NCBI GenBank assembly: GCA_964036665.1
Contig: OZ038531.1
Location: 16,802,168 to 16,866,167, forward strand
Source of the DNA: Gordius sp. MW1
Lineage: Eukaryota > Nematomorpha > Gordioida > Gordea > Gordiidae
Direction: 5' to 3'
Length of the DNA stretch: 64,000 nucleotides
Under the pieces are notes generated by a model. It saw nothing but the letters and a program-made list of their open reading frames with translations. It was not told where the DNA came from and searched no databases. Of this stretch, positions 1-10,000 are shown in pieces; the first letter of the stretch is position 1; the number at the start of each line of letters is the position of its first letter. A program made the position numbers and the translations under genes.

Positions 1-26
1 AATTATTAAATGGGAAAGAACATCTC

Positions 27-296
27 ATGTTAGTGGAGACAGGGTCGGCGATTACTATCTTAAACAAAAGGACGTGGGTCGCCGCAGGGAAACCAAAGCT
101 GGATATGAATGGGAAAGTTAACATATGCTTATTAACGGGAGAGGAGCTAAAGGTTCTGGGTAGGTGCGTAGTAAAAGTAAGACATAAGGGAGAACTAGTA
201 AAGGCAGAGGTATATATAATGGACTGGGCGGCTAATAATATTGTAGGGTGTGGATTAATAGATGGTCAAAAGAGTTTAATTGGTGGGATTGTATAG
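27..296 (+). pseudogene. Gypsy retropepsin remnant
   Basis: The short open stretch contains the flap and active-site neighbourhood of a retroviral-type aspartic protease. The catalytic triplet reads Glu-Thr-Gly (in VETGSAITIL) instead of the usual Asp-Thr/Ser-Gly, and the second hydrophobic motif (IVGCGLI) lies about 60 residues later, as expected for the C-terminal 'IIG' motif. The frame stops at 294-296, while the reverse transcriptase continues in another frame from about 248. The family assignment rests on position and motif; the protein is not expected to be active. Confidence 0.6.
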
Positions 297-1511
297 AAAA
301 GGGGGATGTGGCGTTAGAGGTGTCGTTTGAGGGTAAGGAGGGGGAAAGGGAGGAAGGTAAAGAGTTAATTGCGATGTTAAAAAAATTTGAGGAAGTGTTT
401 GAGAACAGATTAGGCTGTTGTAAAGGGGTGGAAGTAGATATAGAATTAAAAGAAGGCGCCATTCCCAAGTTTTGTGGAGTGCAGAGAATTCCCTTCGAGT
501 GGAAAAAAGAGGTTGAAAGTGAATTAGATAAATGGCTAAAGGAGGGGGTTATAAAGGAAGTGGTCTCAAGTTATTGGGCGACACCGTTAGTTCCGGTGAG
601 GAAAGTGAACGGTAAATTAAGGTTATGCCTAGATTTTCGGGTGACCCTAAATCAGTGTGTGAGGGATGTTAAGTATCCACTAATTCGTTTTGAGGATATT
701 GTAGCACAGTTGAGTGGCTGTCGATGGTATTCGAAGATCGACTTTGCCAGTGCTTATTTACAACTTCTGGTAAGTGAGAGGACTAGCGGGTATTTAACGA
801 TAAACACGCACAAGGGTTTATTTGCTTTTCGCCGGTTACCATTCGGGCTGAGTGTGTCAGCTCCGATTTTTCAAAGGACGATGGCCGCATTGTTTAGGGA
901 TATGGGCCGCGTATTTTATTATATGGATGATATTTTGGTGAGTGGTAAATCGCGGGAAGAGCATGATATTCGGTTATACGAGGTATTAAGGCGTATTAAG
1001 GAAAGCGGTATGGTAGTAAGTTGGGAGAAGAGTAAGTTTGCTACGGAGTAAGTCGTTTATTTAGGCCATGTATTGAAGGGGAATACTATAATTCCGGTGA
1101 GGGACAAGGTTGAAGTAATTCAAAAATTGAGGGAACCTGGTACAGGAAAAGAGCTGCATAGTTTTTTGGGAGTATTTAATTACTATAGTAAGTTTATTAA
1201 AAATTTTGCCCAATTGTCGGCACCTTTATACGGTTTAATACGAAAAAGAGCAGTGTTTGTTTGGGATGAGAGGTGTCAAAGTAGTTTTGAGCAACGAAAC
1301 AATGTCTTGTAGCTTTGCCCGTCCTGATTTGTTTTGATAATGAAAGGGAGACGAGGTTAGCGGTTGATGCCTCAATGTTGGGAGTGGGCGGGGCACTGTT
1401 GCAGGTGGATGAAAGGATAGAAAAACCAATTATAAATTTTTCTCGGAAGTTAAGGGATTGTGAGTTGCGGTATTCGGTCATTGTAAAGGAGGCATTAGCC
1501 ATGGTGTATGG
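248..1511 (+). pseudogene. Gypsy reverse transcriptase and RNase H (5' part), broken
   Basis: Reverse transcriptase signatures are clear: the finger motif SYWATPLVPVRK, the palm Asp in YSKIDFASAYLQ, LPFGLSVSAPIFQ, and the catalytic YMDD box (FYYMDDILVSG near 925). A stop at 1049-1051 and another at 1310-1312 break the frame. The connection domain (FLGVFNYYSKFI) and the start of RNase H (LAVDASMLGVGGALLQ, near 1360) follow. At 1504-1511 the RNase H region is interrupted by a hAT insertion and resumes at 2429 with the TDHKPL motif. It is a dead copy of an ordinary gypsy pol. Confidence 0.85.
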
Positions 1512-2428
1512 CAGGGGTAGGCAACGCGGCGCCCGCGGGCGCCATGGCGCCCCCGATCGATTTTTAATGCGCTCTCGCTGGACTAATGTAATTGTATGAT
1601 CTAATAACACGCACGCCTATTTTGTTAGTGTGTGATCGTATTTCGAATAGACCACGCGTAGACCGTGCATTTAAAACTACCAAGTAATCCGTAATAATTC
1701 TTTTCCTTCAAAACCCTTCATGGATAAATGTAAAAGAAGAACATATTATTTTAACGATGAATGGGAATATCTATATTGTTTCGTTGATTACAAGGGGAGG
1801 TGTATTTGTTGTGTAATAATAGTGTTGCGATTCCCAAGAAAAGTAATATTGAACGACATTTTAACACCGTTCATACAAATTTTGATAGTGACTATCCAAT
1901 GAACTCTGAAATTAGAAGAAATAAAATTATTTCTTTAAAATCTTTAAGAACTAACCAGCATAGTTTTTTACTAAACCACTAACAACATAAAGCAGCAACG
2001 ATCGCGTCATATAAAATATCGCATTTGCTAGCTAAGAATAAAAAACCATTAACAGATGGAGAATTAGTGAAAAAAGCCATGTTAGAAGCTGCTGATTCAC
2101 TTTTTGAAGAATTTAAAAATAAAAAGGAAATAGTTTCAGCTATAAACACGTTGCAATTATCATCAAGAACTGTTACTAGAAGAATTGAAGTAATTGCGGA
2201 GAATTTGGAGGCAGAATTAGCAGATGAGATGGAAAATTGTATTTTCTTTTCGCTTAAGATGGATGAATCGACAGACGTTACAAGTATATCACTATTAGCA
2301 ATATAAAGTTATAAAATGTGTTTTTTTAATGCCTATTAATACCTGTTAATTATCTATAAAATATGCGCCCTCGGTGATTTTTAAATTTAGTATTGCGCCC
2401 TTAAGGACAAACAGGTTGCCGACCCCTG
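1512..2428 (+). mobile_element. Internally deleted hAT transposon inserted in gypsy pol
   Basis: Terminal inverted repeats CAGGGGTAGGCAAC (left) and GTTGCCGACCCCTG (right) delimit the insert. It is flanked by an imperfect 8-bp target duplication, GTGTATGG at 1504-1511 and GTCTATAG at 2429-2436 (6 of 8 identical), diagnostic of hAT. Removing the insert and one duplication rejoins the RNase H frame of the gypsy host. A GC-rich palindromic run of GGCGCC motifs lies just inside the left end. The interior carries the N-terminal part of a hAT transposase and lacks the catalytic C-terminal half. Confidence 0.88.
1720..2306 (+). pseudogene. hAT transposase N-terminal fragment (ZBED5/GTF2IRD2-like type)
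   Basis: Two overlapping open stretches encode a degenerate BED-type finger region, with C-x-x-C around 1800-1815 and a later NIERHFNTVH histidine cluster. A helical region follows (AKNKKPLTDGELVKKAML, RTVTRRIEVIAENLE), then the FSLKMDESTDVT segment that opens the RNase-H-like catalytic core in this hAT subgroup. Family members continue for several hundred residues, but here the frame ends at 2306, just before the right terminal repeat. A frameshift near 1800-1815 and a stop at 1981 separate the pieces. It is a non-functional relic. Confidence 0.75.
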
Positions 2429-2643
2429 GTCTATAGGGTAGTAAGATGCCGAGAATATCTAATAGGTCGTCCATTTACCATTTATACGGATCATAAGCCG
2501 CTGCGGGACTTATTTAATAAAGGGAATAATGAATTATTATTGTCCCCTCGGCTACAAAGATGGTTGATATTAATGGGCGGGTTTAATGTTACAATCGAAT
2601 ATAGGGCCGGCAAGATTAACTATCTGATATTCTGTCTAGATGG
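2429..2643 (+). pseudogene. Gypsy RNase H (3' part)
   Basis: After the hAT insert the gypsy RNase H resumes with a segment around RPFTIYTDHKPLRDLF, which contains the conserved TDHKPL box, followed by the PRLQRWLI and IEYRAGK stretch that precedes the Asp-Ala-Leu-Ser-Arg linker in other gypsies. That linker is not preserved here. A TAA lies inside the box region (about 2491), so this part is also decayed. Confidence 0.7.
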
Positions 2644-3567
2644 GTGCCTGAAAAGGAGGTTAAAAAAGCAGATGATAGTTGTCACCATTTGGAAGGGCTG
2701 GCTAGTGAGTATGTGAGAGTGGCCGCGCTAAGGGTAGAGGAAAGTGGGCCCGTGTCTTGGGATCGGATAAAAAATAGCATGGTTGGAGATGATGTTTTGC
2801 AACAGGTTTGTGAGTGTGTGCAAGGGAACAAAGAATGGACTTATGAGTGGAGAGCGTTTAGGAGGGTGATTAAAGAGTTGCACTTGGTGGAGGGGTGTTT
2901 AATGAGAGGGGCAAGAGTAATAATTCCTGAGATTTTAAAAGAGGTAACATTAAGGGTTTTACATGCGAAACATCATGGGATTGTTAAGATGAAACAATGG
3001 GCGAGGGAATATATGTGGTGGCCAGAAATGAGCCTGGATATTGAGGACCTAGCCAGAGCATGTGAGGCATGTAATGCTGTGAGTGATATACCTCGTGGTG
3101 GGAAGAAGGGTAAGTGGAAATTGGCTGCAAGGGCTTGGGAAAGAATACATGTGGATTTCTTTGAAGGGCGGGGTAAGGCATATCTATTAGTGGTACGCTT
3201 ATTCCAAGTGGGTTGAATTCTTTAAAGTTAGTAGTCGGGCCGGGTGGTGATTGGCATAATGAAAGGCTTGTTCGGAAAATATGGCTTGCCTCTGATGATA
3301 GTGTCGGATGGTGGTCCCGCTTTTATAAGTAAGGTGTTAAAAAATTTCTTCCTGGCACAGGGAGTGAGACATGAAGTGACGGCGCCCTATTATCCACAAT
3401 CAAATGGCCAGGCGGAAAGAATGGTAGGCGTAGTAAAGAGTTGGTTTAAAAAGAGAGAGGCTGGTGGAGGAGAATTATGGAAGATGCAATTGATGTATAA
3501 TAGCACACGGAAGGAAGTGGAGTCCCCCAGTGAAAATTCTTGGGTAAGAGGAGCAGGTGTTGGCTAG
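2644..3567 (+). pseudogene. Gypsy integrase, broken
   Basis: The HHCC zinc-binding domain is visible (H-x4-H in HAKHHG and C-x2-C in CEACN), followed by the catalytic core: ERIHVDFFEG with the first Asp, then DGGPAFISK with the second Asp, and the PQSNGQAERMVG segment with the catalytic Glu. A frame change around 3200-3243 splits the core between two open stretches, and the C-terminal chromatin-facing part (about 3600-3780) is frameshifted. It belongs to the gypsy element starting upstream. Confidence 0.85.
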
Positions 3568-4194
3568 ACTTAATAAAAAATGAGAATGTAGGAGAGTTAG
3601 CCAAGAAAATAAAGTTTAAAAAAGAAGATTTGGTGTGGGTGCGGATGTTTGACGGCGTTTAAAGTTGACGAAAGGGATAGTGCGAAAGGCAGATAGTAAC
3701 TTTAAGTATATGGTCGATGATAACAGTGGGAATTTAGTGGTGCGGCACATGAATCAGCTAAAAAGAAGAAAGGAAGGTCTGTAAATATTGGTTTAATGGA
3801 ACGTTTTGATGGGCCATTTAATAGCTAATTTTTAGTCTAACGCTTGCTATGTTAGAACTATATCTAACATTTATCTTACGTGCTACTCAACTATAAACAT
3901 CTAGATATATTTTGCTATTCTATTCTAACACTATCCTACCTATACATCTACCCTGCCTTATGTTCTAGTACTAAATTATATTTTATCCTCAATTATTTAT
4001 ATAAAAAAAAATAATATATCTATAAAAAAAAAATAAATAAAATAAAAAAAAGACAATTGGAAAGATATTGTATACATATCAAAATGGGATATGGTATGTC
4101 GGGGCGTAGCGTTGTCTGGAGTGAAATATTTTATACGCGAATTATTTATAATGTAATGAAAATATATATGGAATTGAATGCTTATATGATAATC

Positions 4195-4735
4195 GTATTC
4201 CACTTATGTTTAAAACCCCCCTTACAAAAAAATAAAAAAACGTGGAGATAAAGTGGAGAAAGTGTATTGCTCCTGTGTGTTTTGGAAATGGATTGTGTTT
4301 GTGGATAAATTGTATTGCGTATGCGAAATTAATTGTGTATTGCTTTGGAATATAAAATTGTATCGTATATCTCTGATTTTTGTGTAGTTATCTATAAAGT
4401 GTTTTAAACTTTATATGATTTAATTGTATATATTTTATATTTTTATTATGTTGTAAATAATTGTATTCTACTTATGTTTAAAACCCCCCTCTCAAAAAAA
4501 AAAAAAATAAAAAAAACGGGAGAGGAAGTGGAGAAATTGTATTTCTCCTGTGTGTTTTGGAAATGGTTTGTGGATAAATTGTATTGCGTTGGCGAAATTA
4601 ATTGTGTATTGTTGGAATATAAAATTGTATCGTATATCTCTGATTTTTGTGTAGTTATCTATAAAGTGTTTTTAAACTTTATATGTGTTAATTGTATATA
4701 TTTTATATTTTTATTATGTTTTAAATATTTGTATT
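4195..4735 (+). repeat. ~270-bp tandem duplication
   Basis: Two head-to-tail copies (about 4195-4465 and 4466-4735) share the start 'cacttatgtttaaaacccc' or its variant, an A-rich tract, 'ctcctgtgtgttttggaaat' and 'tcgtatatctctgattttt'. They differ by small indels. They lie downstream of the gypsy integrase, where the element's 3' UTR or LTR would be expected. The region between 3790 and 4195 is AT-rich with no recognised content. Confidence 0.8.
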
Positions 4736-4750
4736 CTATTTATGTCTACG

Positions 4751-4960
4751 GATTTGTAGTATATGTAGTAGCCATTGATTTATAGTATATGTAGTAGCCA
4801 TTGATTTGTAGTAGTATATGTAGTAGCCATTGATTTATAGTGTATGTAGTAACGATTGATTTATAGTATGGTAGTAGCCATTGATTTGTAGTATATGTAG
4901 TAGCCATTGATTTGTAGTATATGTAGTAGCCATTGATTTATAGTAAATGTAGTAGCCATT
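4751..4960 (+). repeat. Minisatellite, ~26-bp unit, about 8 copies
   Basis: The unit 'gtagtatatgtagtagccat' plus 'tgattta' recurs about eight times with point changes and small length changes. It immediately follows the 270-bp duplication. Confidence 0.85.
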
Positions 4961-5964
4961 GTGTGTGTACATTATTGATTTTATTGTATGACCAAATTTT
5001 TTTGTTTACAATGTTTACATCGAGATTGTGTGTAATGGTTTGATGCTGTGTTGGATATATGTGTTACTTCTATAACCATTGTATGTACCGGTATAAAGGC
5101 ATGATATATAACGGGTGTAACCGTTGTATGTAACGTTATAAAGGCATGATGTAAGCGGGTTTGGAAATGTTGGTGGTACGGCAAGTGTTAGCCATCGGTT
5201 GAAAAGGCATAAATCAAAGCCAGGGATAGTGGGAGAGTCAAAAGGAAAAGAAAAAAAAATGAAAAAGTAAAAAAGAGATGTTGTGTTTATCGACACAAAG
5301 GCGGGTGTGGAGAATAAAGTAAAAACAAATAATAGGACGGAAGTATATAGACTAGACGTATGAAGTGATTAAAGGAAAAAGGGAAAGATGAAGGAAAGAT
5401 GAGGGAAGACAACAGACACACACATTTGTTTTTATGTAGTGATGCATTCGAATATTTTTATGATGGTCTTCGTCTCGTGAATACTATATACATATTATTA
5501 TTTGTGATCTTGGTCTTGTGGATATAATAAATTTGGATTGTATATTGTACATTCCCTGAACAGAACATCATTGTTTTCCTGATATAAATGCTGTCAATAT
5601 TGCATATGAAAAATTAAAATTTGTTATATATATGGCCAAGATTTTTTGGGGTTGTGGCAATAAAATATTTTTATAAAAACTTTGTTGTATAGTTTTTTTA
5701 CTATTTGTATTATTTTTTAAAATGTCAACGATTTCTTACTTTGTGGCCTTACAATTCATTTAGAAAAAAATTATTATACCAAGTGAAATTTTCTATATTG
5801 TTTTAAGTGCATTAATTTGTTTTTATGAATAAATTTTCTTTATTTTATGCCCTAGAAACATGCGGGTCTAAGACATACCAGTGTGATGTTATTAGAAAAA
5901 ATACACAAAGTAATAGCGGAATTTTAAGTTTGTCCAACGTTTATGAGGGAGTTAAAAAAAATTT

Positions 5965-6035
5965 GTCCCCCCCCCCATAGCTTGACTACCTCAGCCCCCC
6001 CCCCCCCAAGGCAAAAAGGCTAGCTACGCCACTGT
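5965..6035. mobile_element. Partial poly-G/poly-C MITE (CATGGGCGTAGCC family)
   Basis: Two C tracts (about 5969 and 5995) precede 'ggctagctacgccactg', a variant of the right terminal repeat of the MITE family that is abundant in the second half of the window. The left end is not recognisable. Confidence 0.5.
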
Positions 6036-6668
6036 TTGGAGGGATGAGCCAATTAGTTAATGATTTTACGGTCCTATACTTTTATAAGCTTTAATCGTCT
6101 TGCCTGCCACTCCAACCCTGATTTTTTCCTCCAATATATTTGCCAACCATTTGTTGAATGTTTTAATAGTTTCCGTGTTGGCATGCTCTGTGTAGCTTTT
6201 TTATGACGTTAAATAAGGAAGAGAGTGTTGCCTGATTTTATATAGGGGTTCCGGTAGACTATATAATTTCTTTATAATTTTTTAGGGTTTCGGTCCAATA
6301 AAAGGTGAGTAATCTAGGAGCCTGATTCTTTATATGCCTAGAGTATATAAACTGATCACCTTTAAGTAAGTGTACCTAGAGTTGTTAAATTGCTCGCATT
6401 AGCAATGCTCACTATGTGCTTTGCTCGAGCACGAACATTGAGTTGTTTAATATGGGCGTTAGCACAATCTCTGCTTGCTGTTCGGTGCACTAGCCTGAAC
6501 AGTTGCACATAAAAACGCTCTAACGGTGAGTCTAAATAGCAAAATCTGTTAAAGCATTGAGCATATTGCTCGAGCAGATACTCCGGCAGATAGCAGATTT
6601 ATTATAAGCAATTGGTACGAGTAAGTAACTTTAATAATTTGCTAATATTATATATCATTTAAGAACTT

Positions 6669-6832
6669 TGCCCCCCCCCCTTTTTGTCTCCTTTCTTCCA
6701 CCCTCTCCCTCCCCCGAATGAGAGATAATTTGCCCCCCCCCCCTTATTACTCTATCACTCATTACAGGAGTGATTTGCCCCCCCCCCCCTCTGGGAGAGG
6801 GAGAGGGGAAAGAAGGGGGCAAAAAGGGGGGA
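6669..6832. repeat. Imperfect inverted repeat rich in poly-C / poly-G
   Basis: A C-run followed by 'ctttttgtctcctttcttcc' and a CCCTCTCCCTCCCCC stretch (6669-6716) is mirrored by a GGGAGAGGGAGAGGGG stretch with 'aagggggcaaaaagg' (6785-6832). Another C-run lies in between near 6732. The arms could form a hairpin of about 45 bp. Confidence 0.65.
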
Positions 6833-7051
6833 GGGAATGGTAGGGTAATAATAGGGGAATATTACTGGGTTTATCTTAAAATACGGATGTTGTTTTCATT
6901 TTTTGGACAATGTGGGGGTTCTAACCCCAAACCTCTTCCCCTCCCTTACGCCACTAGTCTCTACCCTCATCTTTGCAAGAACAAGGACGAGGAATAAAAT
7001 TTTCGACTTCTATAAACAACGTGTCTCCAGTGAAAGTTATACCATAAAAAC

Positions 7052-10000
7052 ATGGATACAGACGACGTTTTGATTATCAATCCAATGTAATGATTTTTTT
7101 TGATAAATAGAAATATCTATGTCATTTTAGATTTGTTTTTAATGTCATCTTCATAACTATTTTTTTAAATATATTATATAGGTATCTTAGGAAAATTGAT
7201 CTCAAAAAACAAGTTTGTCCAGAATTCTTAGGTAAGATTTTTAAATTCATTTTGTTATGCAAATTATAGATTCCAAACTATATGTCGATAATCAAATTAA
7301 AGATGGAAAATTTAAAACAAGAGGAAAGAATACAAAAAGGCCTGTGTTTAAAAAAGAGAAATTGCAGAATAAATTATGCCCCTCAGTATTAAAAAATGAA
7401 CCTTGCTCCTATCAAAAAACAAGTTTAAATGGTGATAATACAAGAGAGTGCAACTATATCCATGATGTTAACCTTTATCTTAGTAATAAAGTACCTGATA
7501 TAAGTCCTTTTTGTCCCACTTTTAACTCATTTGGTTATTGCCCTTACAGTTTTTCATGTAGATATGCTACAAATCATATCTCAATTCATAAAATAAATGA
7601 TGAAAATTCTACTTTAAAATATGAAAATTTGCTTAACAAGCATACTTGGGATAAATTGTCAGATTTGTATCATCCAAAAAATGTAATCCCAAAATCCATG
7701 ATTGAAAGTCTGCGCAAAAGGAAATATAATTTTGATGTCAGTAATTACATTGCAAACATGGTTAATTCTAATTGTGCCCTTACAAATCAATTATCAAATA
7801 CGACTCAAAGTCTTTCTTACCTCAAAATATTGCAACGTCTTTATGAAAAATTTCCCAACTATCATCCCAAAGTAAAAACTAGATTTAAAATTATATTTTG
7901 CTTTGTTTTACAGTCATTAACTCTTATATACTCTATTTAAATTATTTTGCCCACTATTAATGTAAATTTATAGATTAGATTAATTAAAAAACAAGATAAT
8001 GATTATAATGAATTGGTAGACATTTTAACCTATAATTATAAAAATAATGTTTAATTCTAAAATTTTTAATTGCTATGCAATTTATGGGATCGTTTTTTGG
8101 TGTCCGTCCGTCGTCCGTCGTCCGTCGTCCGTCGTCCGTCGTCCGTCGTCCGTTACCCTATCTATTTGCATTGGGTATATTAGGTTATCGCTTTTTTAAA
8201 TTAATGGATGAGAAAGAGGTGCCCCACCCCTCATCTCTATCTCCCTCGCTGTGTTATTTTTAATTGCTATGCATAAGAGGTGCCCCACCCCTCATCTCTA
8301 TCTCCCTCGGTGTGCTATATAATGGTTATATATAAGATTTGTTAAATTATCTATTATATAATAAACATAGATAAAAGTTGTGCTATGCAATTTAACTAGT
8401 TATATAATTAACATAAATAAAAGTTGTTTACTTTTAATTGCTATGCAATTTAACTAGTTTTGGTTATATAATAAATATAAAAGTTGTTTACTTTTAATGC
8501 TATGCAATTTAACTAGTTATAAATAAACATAAATAAAAGTTGTTTACTTTTTAATTGCTATGCAATTTAACTAGTTTTGGGGTTGGAATCCCGGAGTTTT
8601 TTTTGACTCTTATGATTGTTCTTGTTACTATCATTGATAATAAGAATTTTTGGCCGTCCGCTGGCTGCTGACCAATGAAAAAAATGACCATTGGCCAAAA
8701 TGTGAATCGAAATTATTTTTTTCGTTTTTTTTGACTACTATAATTGTTCCTGTTTCTACCATTGCTATTATGACTTTTTGGCCGTCCGCTGGCTGCTGAC
8801 CAATGTTATATAATAAACATAAATAAAAGTTGTTTACTTTTAATTGCTATGCAATTTAACTAGTTTTTGGGTTAGAATCCCGGAGTTTTTTTTGACTTTT
8901 ATGATTGTTCTTGTTACTATCATTGATAATAAGACTTTTTGGCCGTCCGTTGGCTGCTGACCAATGAAAAAAATGACCATTGGCCAAAATGTGCATCCGA
9001 GTTTATTTTTTCGTTTTTTTTGACTATTATGATTGTTCCTGTTACTACCATTGCTATTATGACTTTTTGGCCGTCCGCTGGCTCCTGACCGATGGAAAAA
9101 ATGACCATTGGCCAAAATGTGAATCGAAATTATTTTTTTCGTTTTTTTTGACTATTATGATTGTTCCTGTTCCTACCATTGCTATTATGACTTTTTGGCC
9201 GTCCGCTGGCTGCTGACCAATGAAATAAAATGACCATTGGCCAAAATGTGATTCGAAAACTTTTATTTCGTTTTTTTTGACTATTATGAATTTATATCCA
9301 CTTTTATTGTGTCCTGGCTGCTGACCAATGGAAAAAAATGACCATTGGCCAAAATGTGATTCGAAAATTTTTTTTTCGTTTTTTTTACTCTTGTGAATTT
9401 ATATCCACTTTTACCGTGTGCTGGCTGCTGACCAATGGAAAAAAATGACCATTGGCCAAAATGTGAATCCGAGTTTATTTTTTCGTTTTTTTTTGACTAT
9501 TATGATTGTTCCTGTTACTACCATTGCTATTATGACTTTTTGGCCGTCCGCTGGCTCCTGACCGATGGAAAAAATGACCATTGGCCAAAATGTGATTCGA
9601 AATTTTTTTTTTCTCGTTTTTTTTGACTTATGAATTTATATCCACTTTTACCGTGTCCTGGCTGCTTACCAATGAAAAAAATGACCATTGGCCAAATTTT
9701 ATATATAACCTAAAAATTTATTATAGATGGTCTAACAGACAGCCAACTATGTAATATATATTTTTAACCTTATAAATGCATATATATTTTTTTATTGGGT
9801 TAATATATTTCATTTAATTAGATTGTGATTTCATAGAAAACCTAAAAAGTAATATTTAAAAAAATAATATAGGTATTAGATTCTAATTTACGATAAAATA
9901 TATCGATAGAAACTAACACAAAATTCGAAACCTCCTTCAAAGGTATAAGCATAGCCCGTTATTTCTAATTAAATTGAATCTACTATTAAACTCAGACACG

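Larger units (their letters stand above)
1..3790 (+). mobile_element. Decayed Ty3/gypsy LTR retrotransposon, 5' end outside window
   Basis: Protease, reverse transcriptase, RNase H and integrase remnants follow one another on the + strand in the usual Ty3/gypsy order. The element enters the window already inside pol, so gag and the 5' LTR are missing. The coding region carries several stops and frameshifts (for example at 294-296, 1049-1051 and 1310-1312) and is interrupted by a hAT element at 1512-2428. After the integrase the reading frame decays around 3650-3780. The 3' LTR cannot be defined because its partner is not in the window. The copy is inactive. Confidence 0.9.
4961..7051. other. 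Intergenic DNA upstream of DUS3L
   Basis: No gene is recognised. The stretch holds the probable remains of the gypsy 3' end (to about 5600), a partial poly-C MITE (about 5965-6035), and a poly-C/poly-G inverted repeat (6669-6832). The 200 bp before the DUS3L start have no clear TATA box or other promoter motif that I can defend. Confidence 0.5.

Noticed and set aside
4751-4960. CRISPR-like array
   Set aside because: The units are contiguous without unique spacers, and the genome is eukaryotic; it is a minisatellite.
7872-8051. An additional DUS3L exon at 7974-8048
   Set aside because: It is open and has an AG before it, but its donor is poor and the phases already match without it (exon 3 to 11071).
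8840-9626. Several open reading frames of 60-90 codons on both strands
   Set aside because: They come from the tandem Helentron-like core, recur with the unit, and show no protein family motif.
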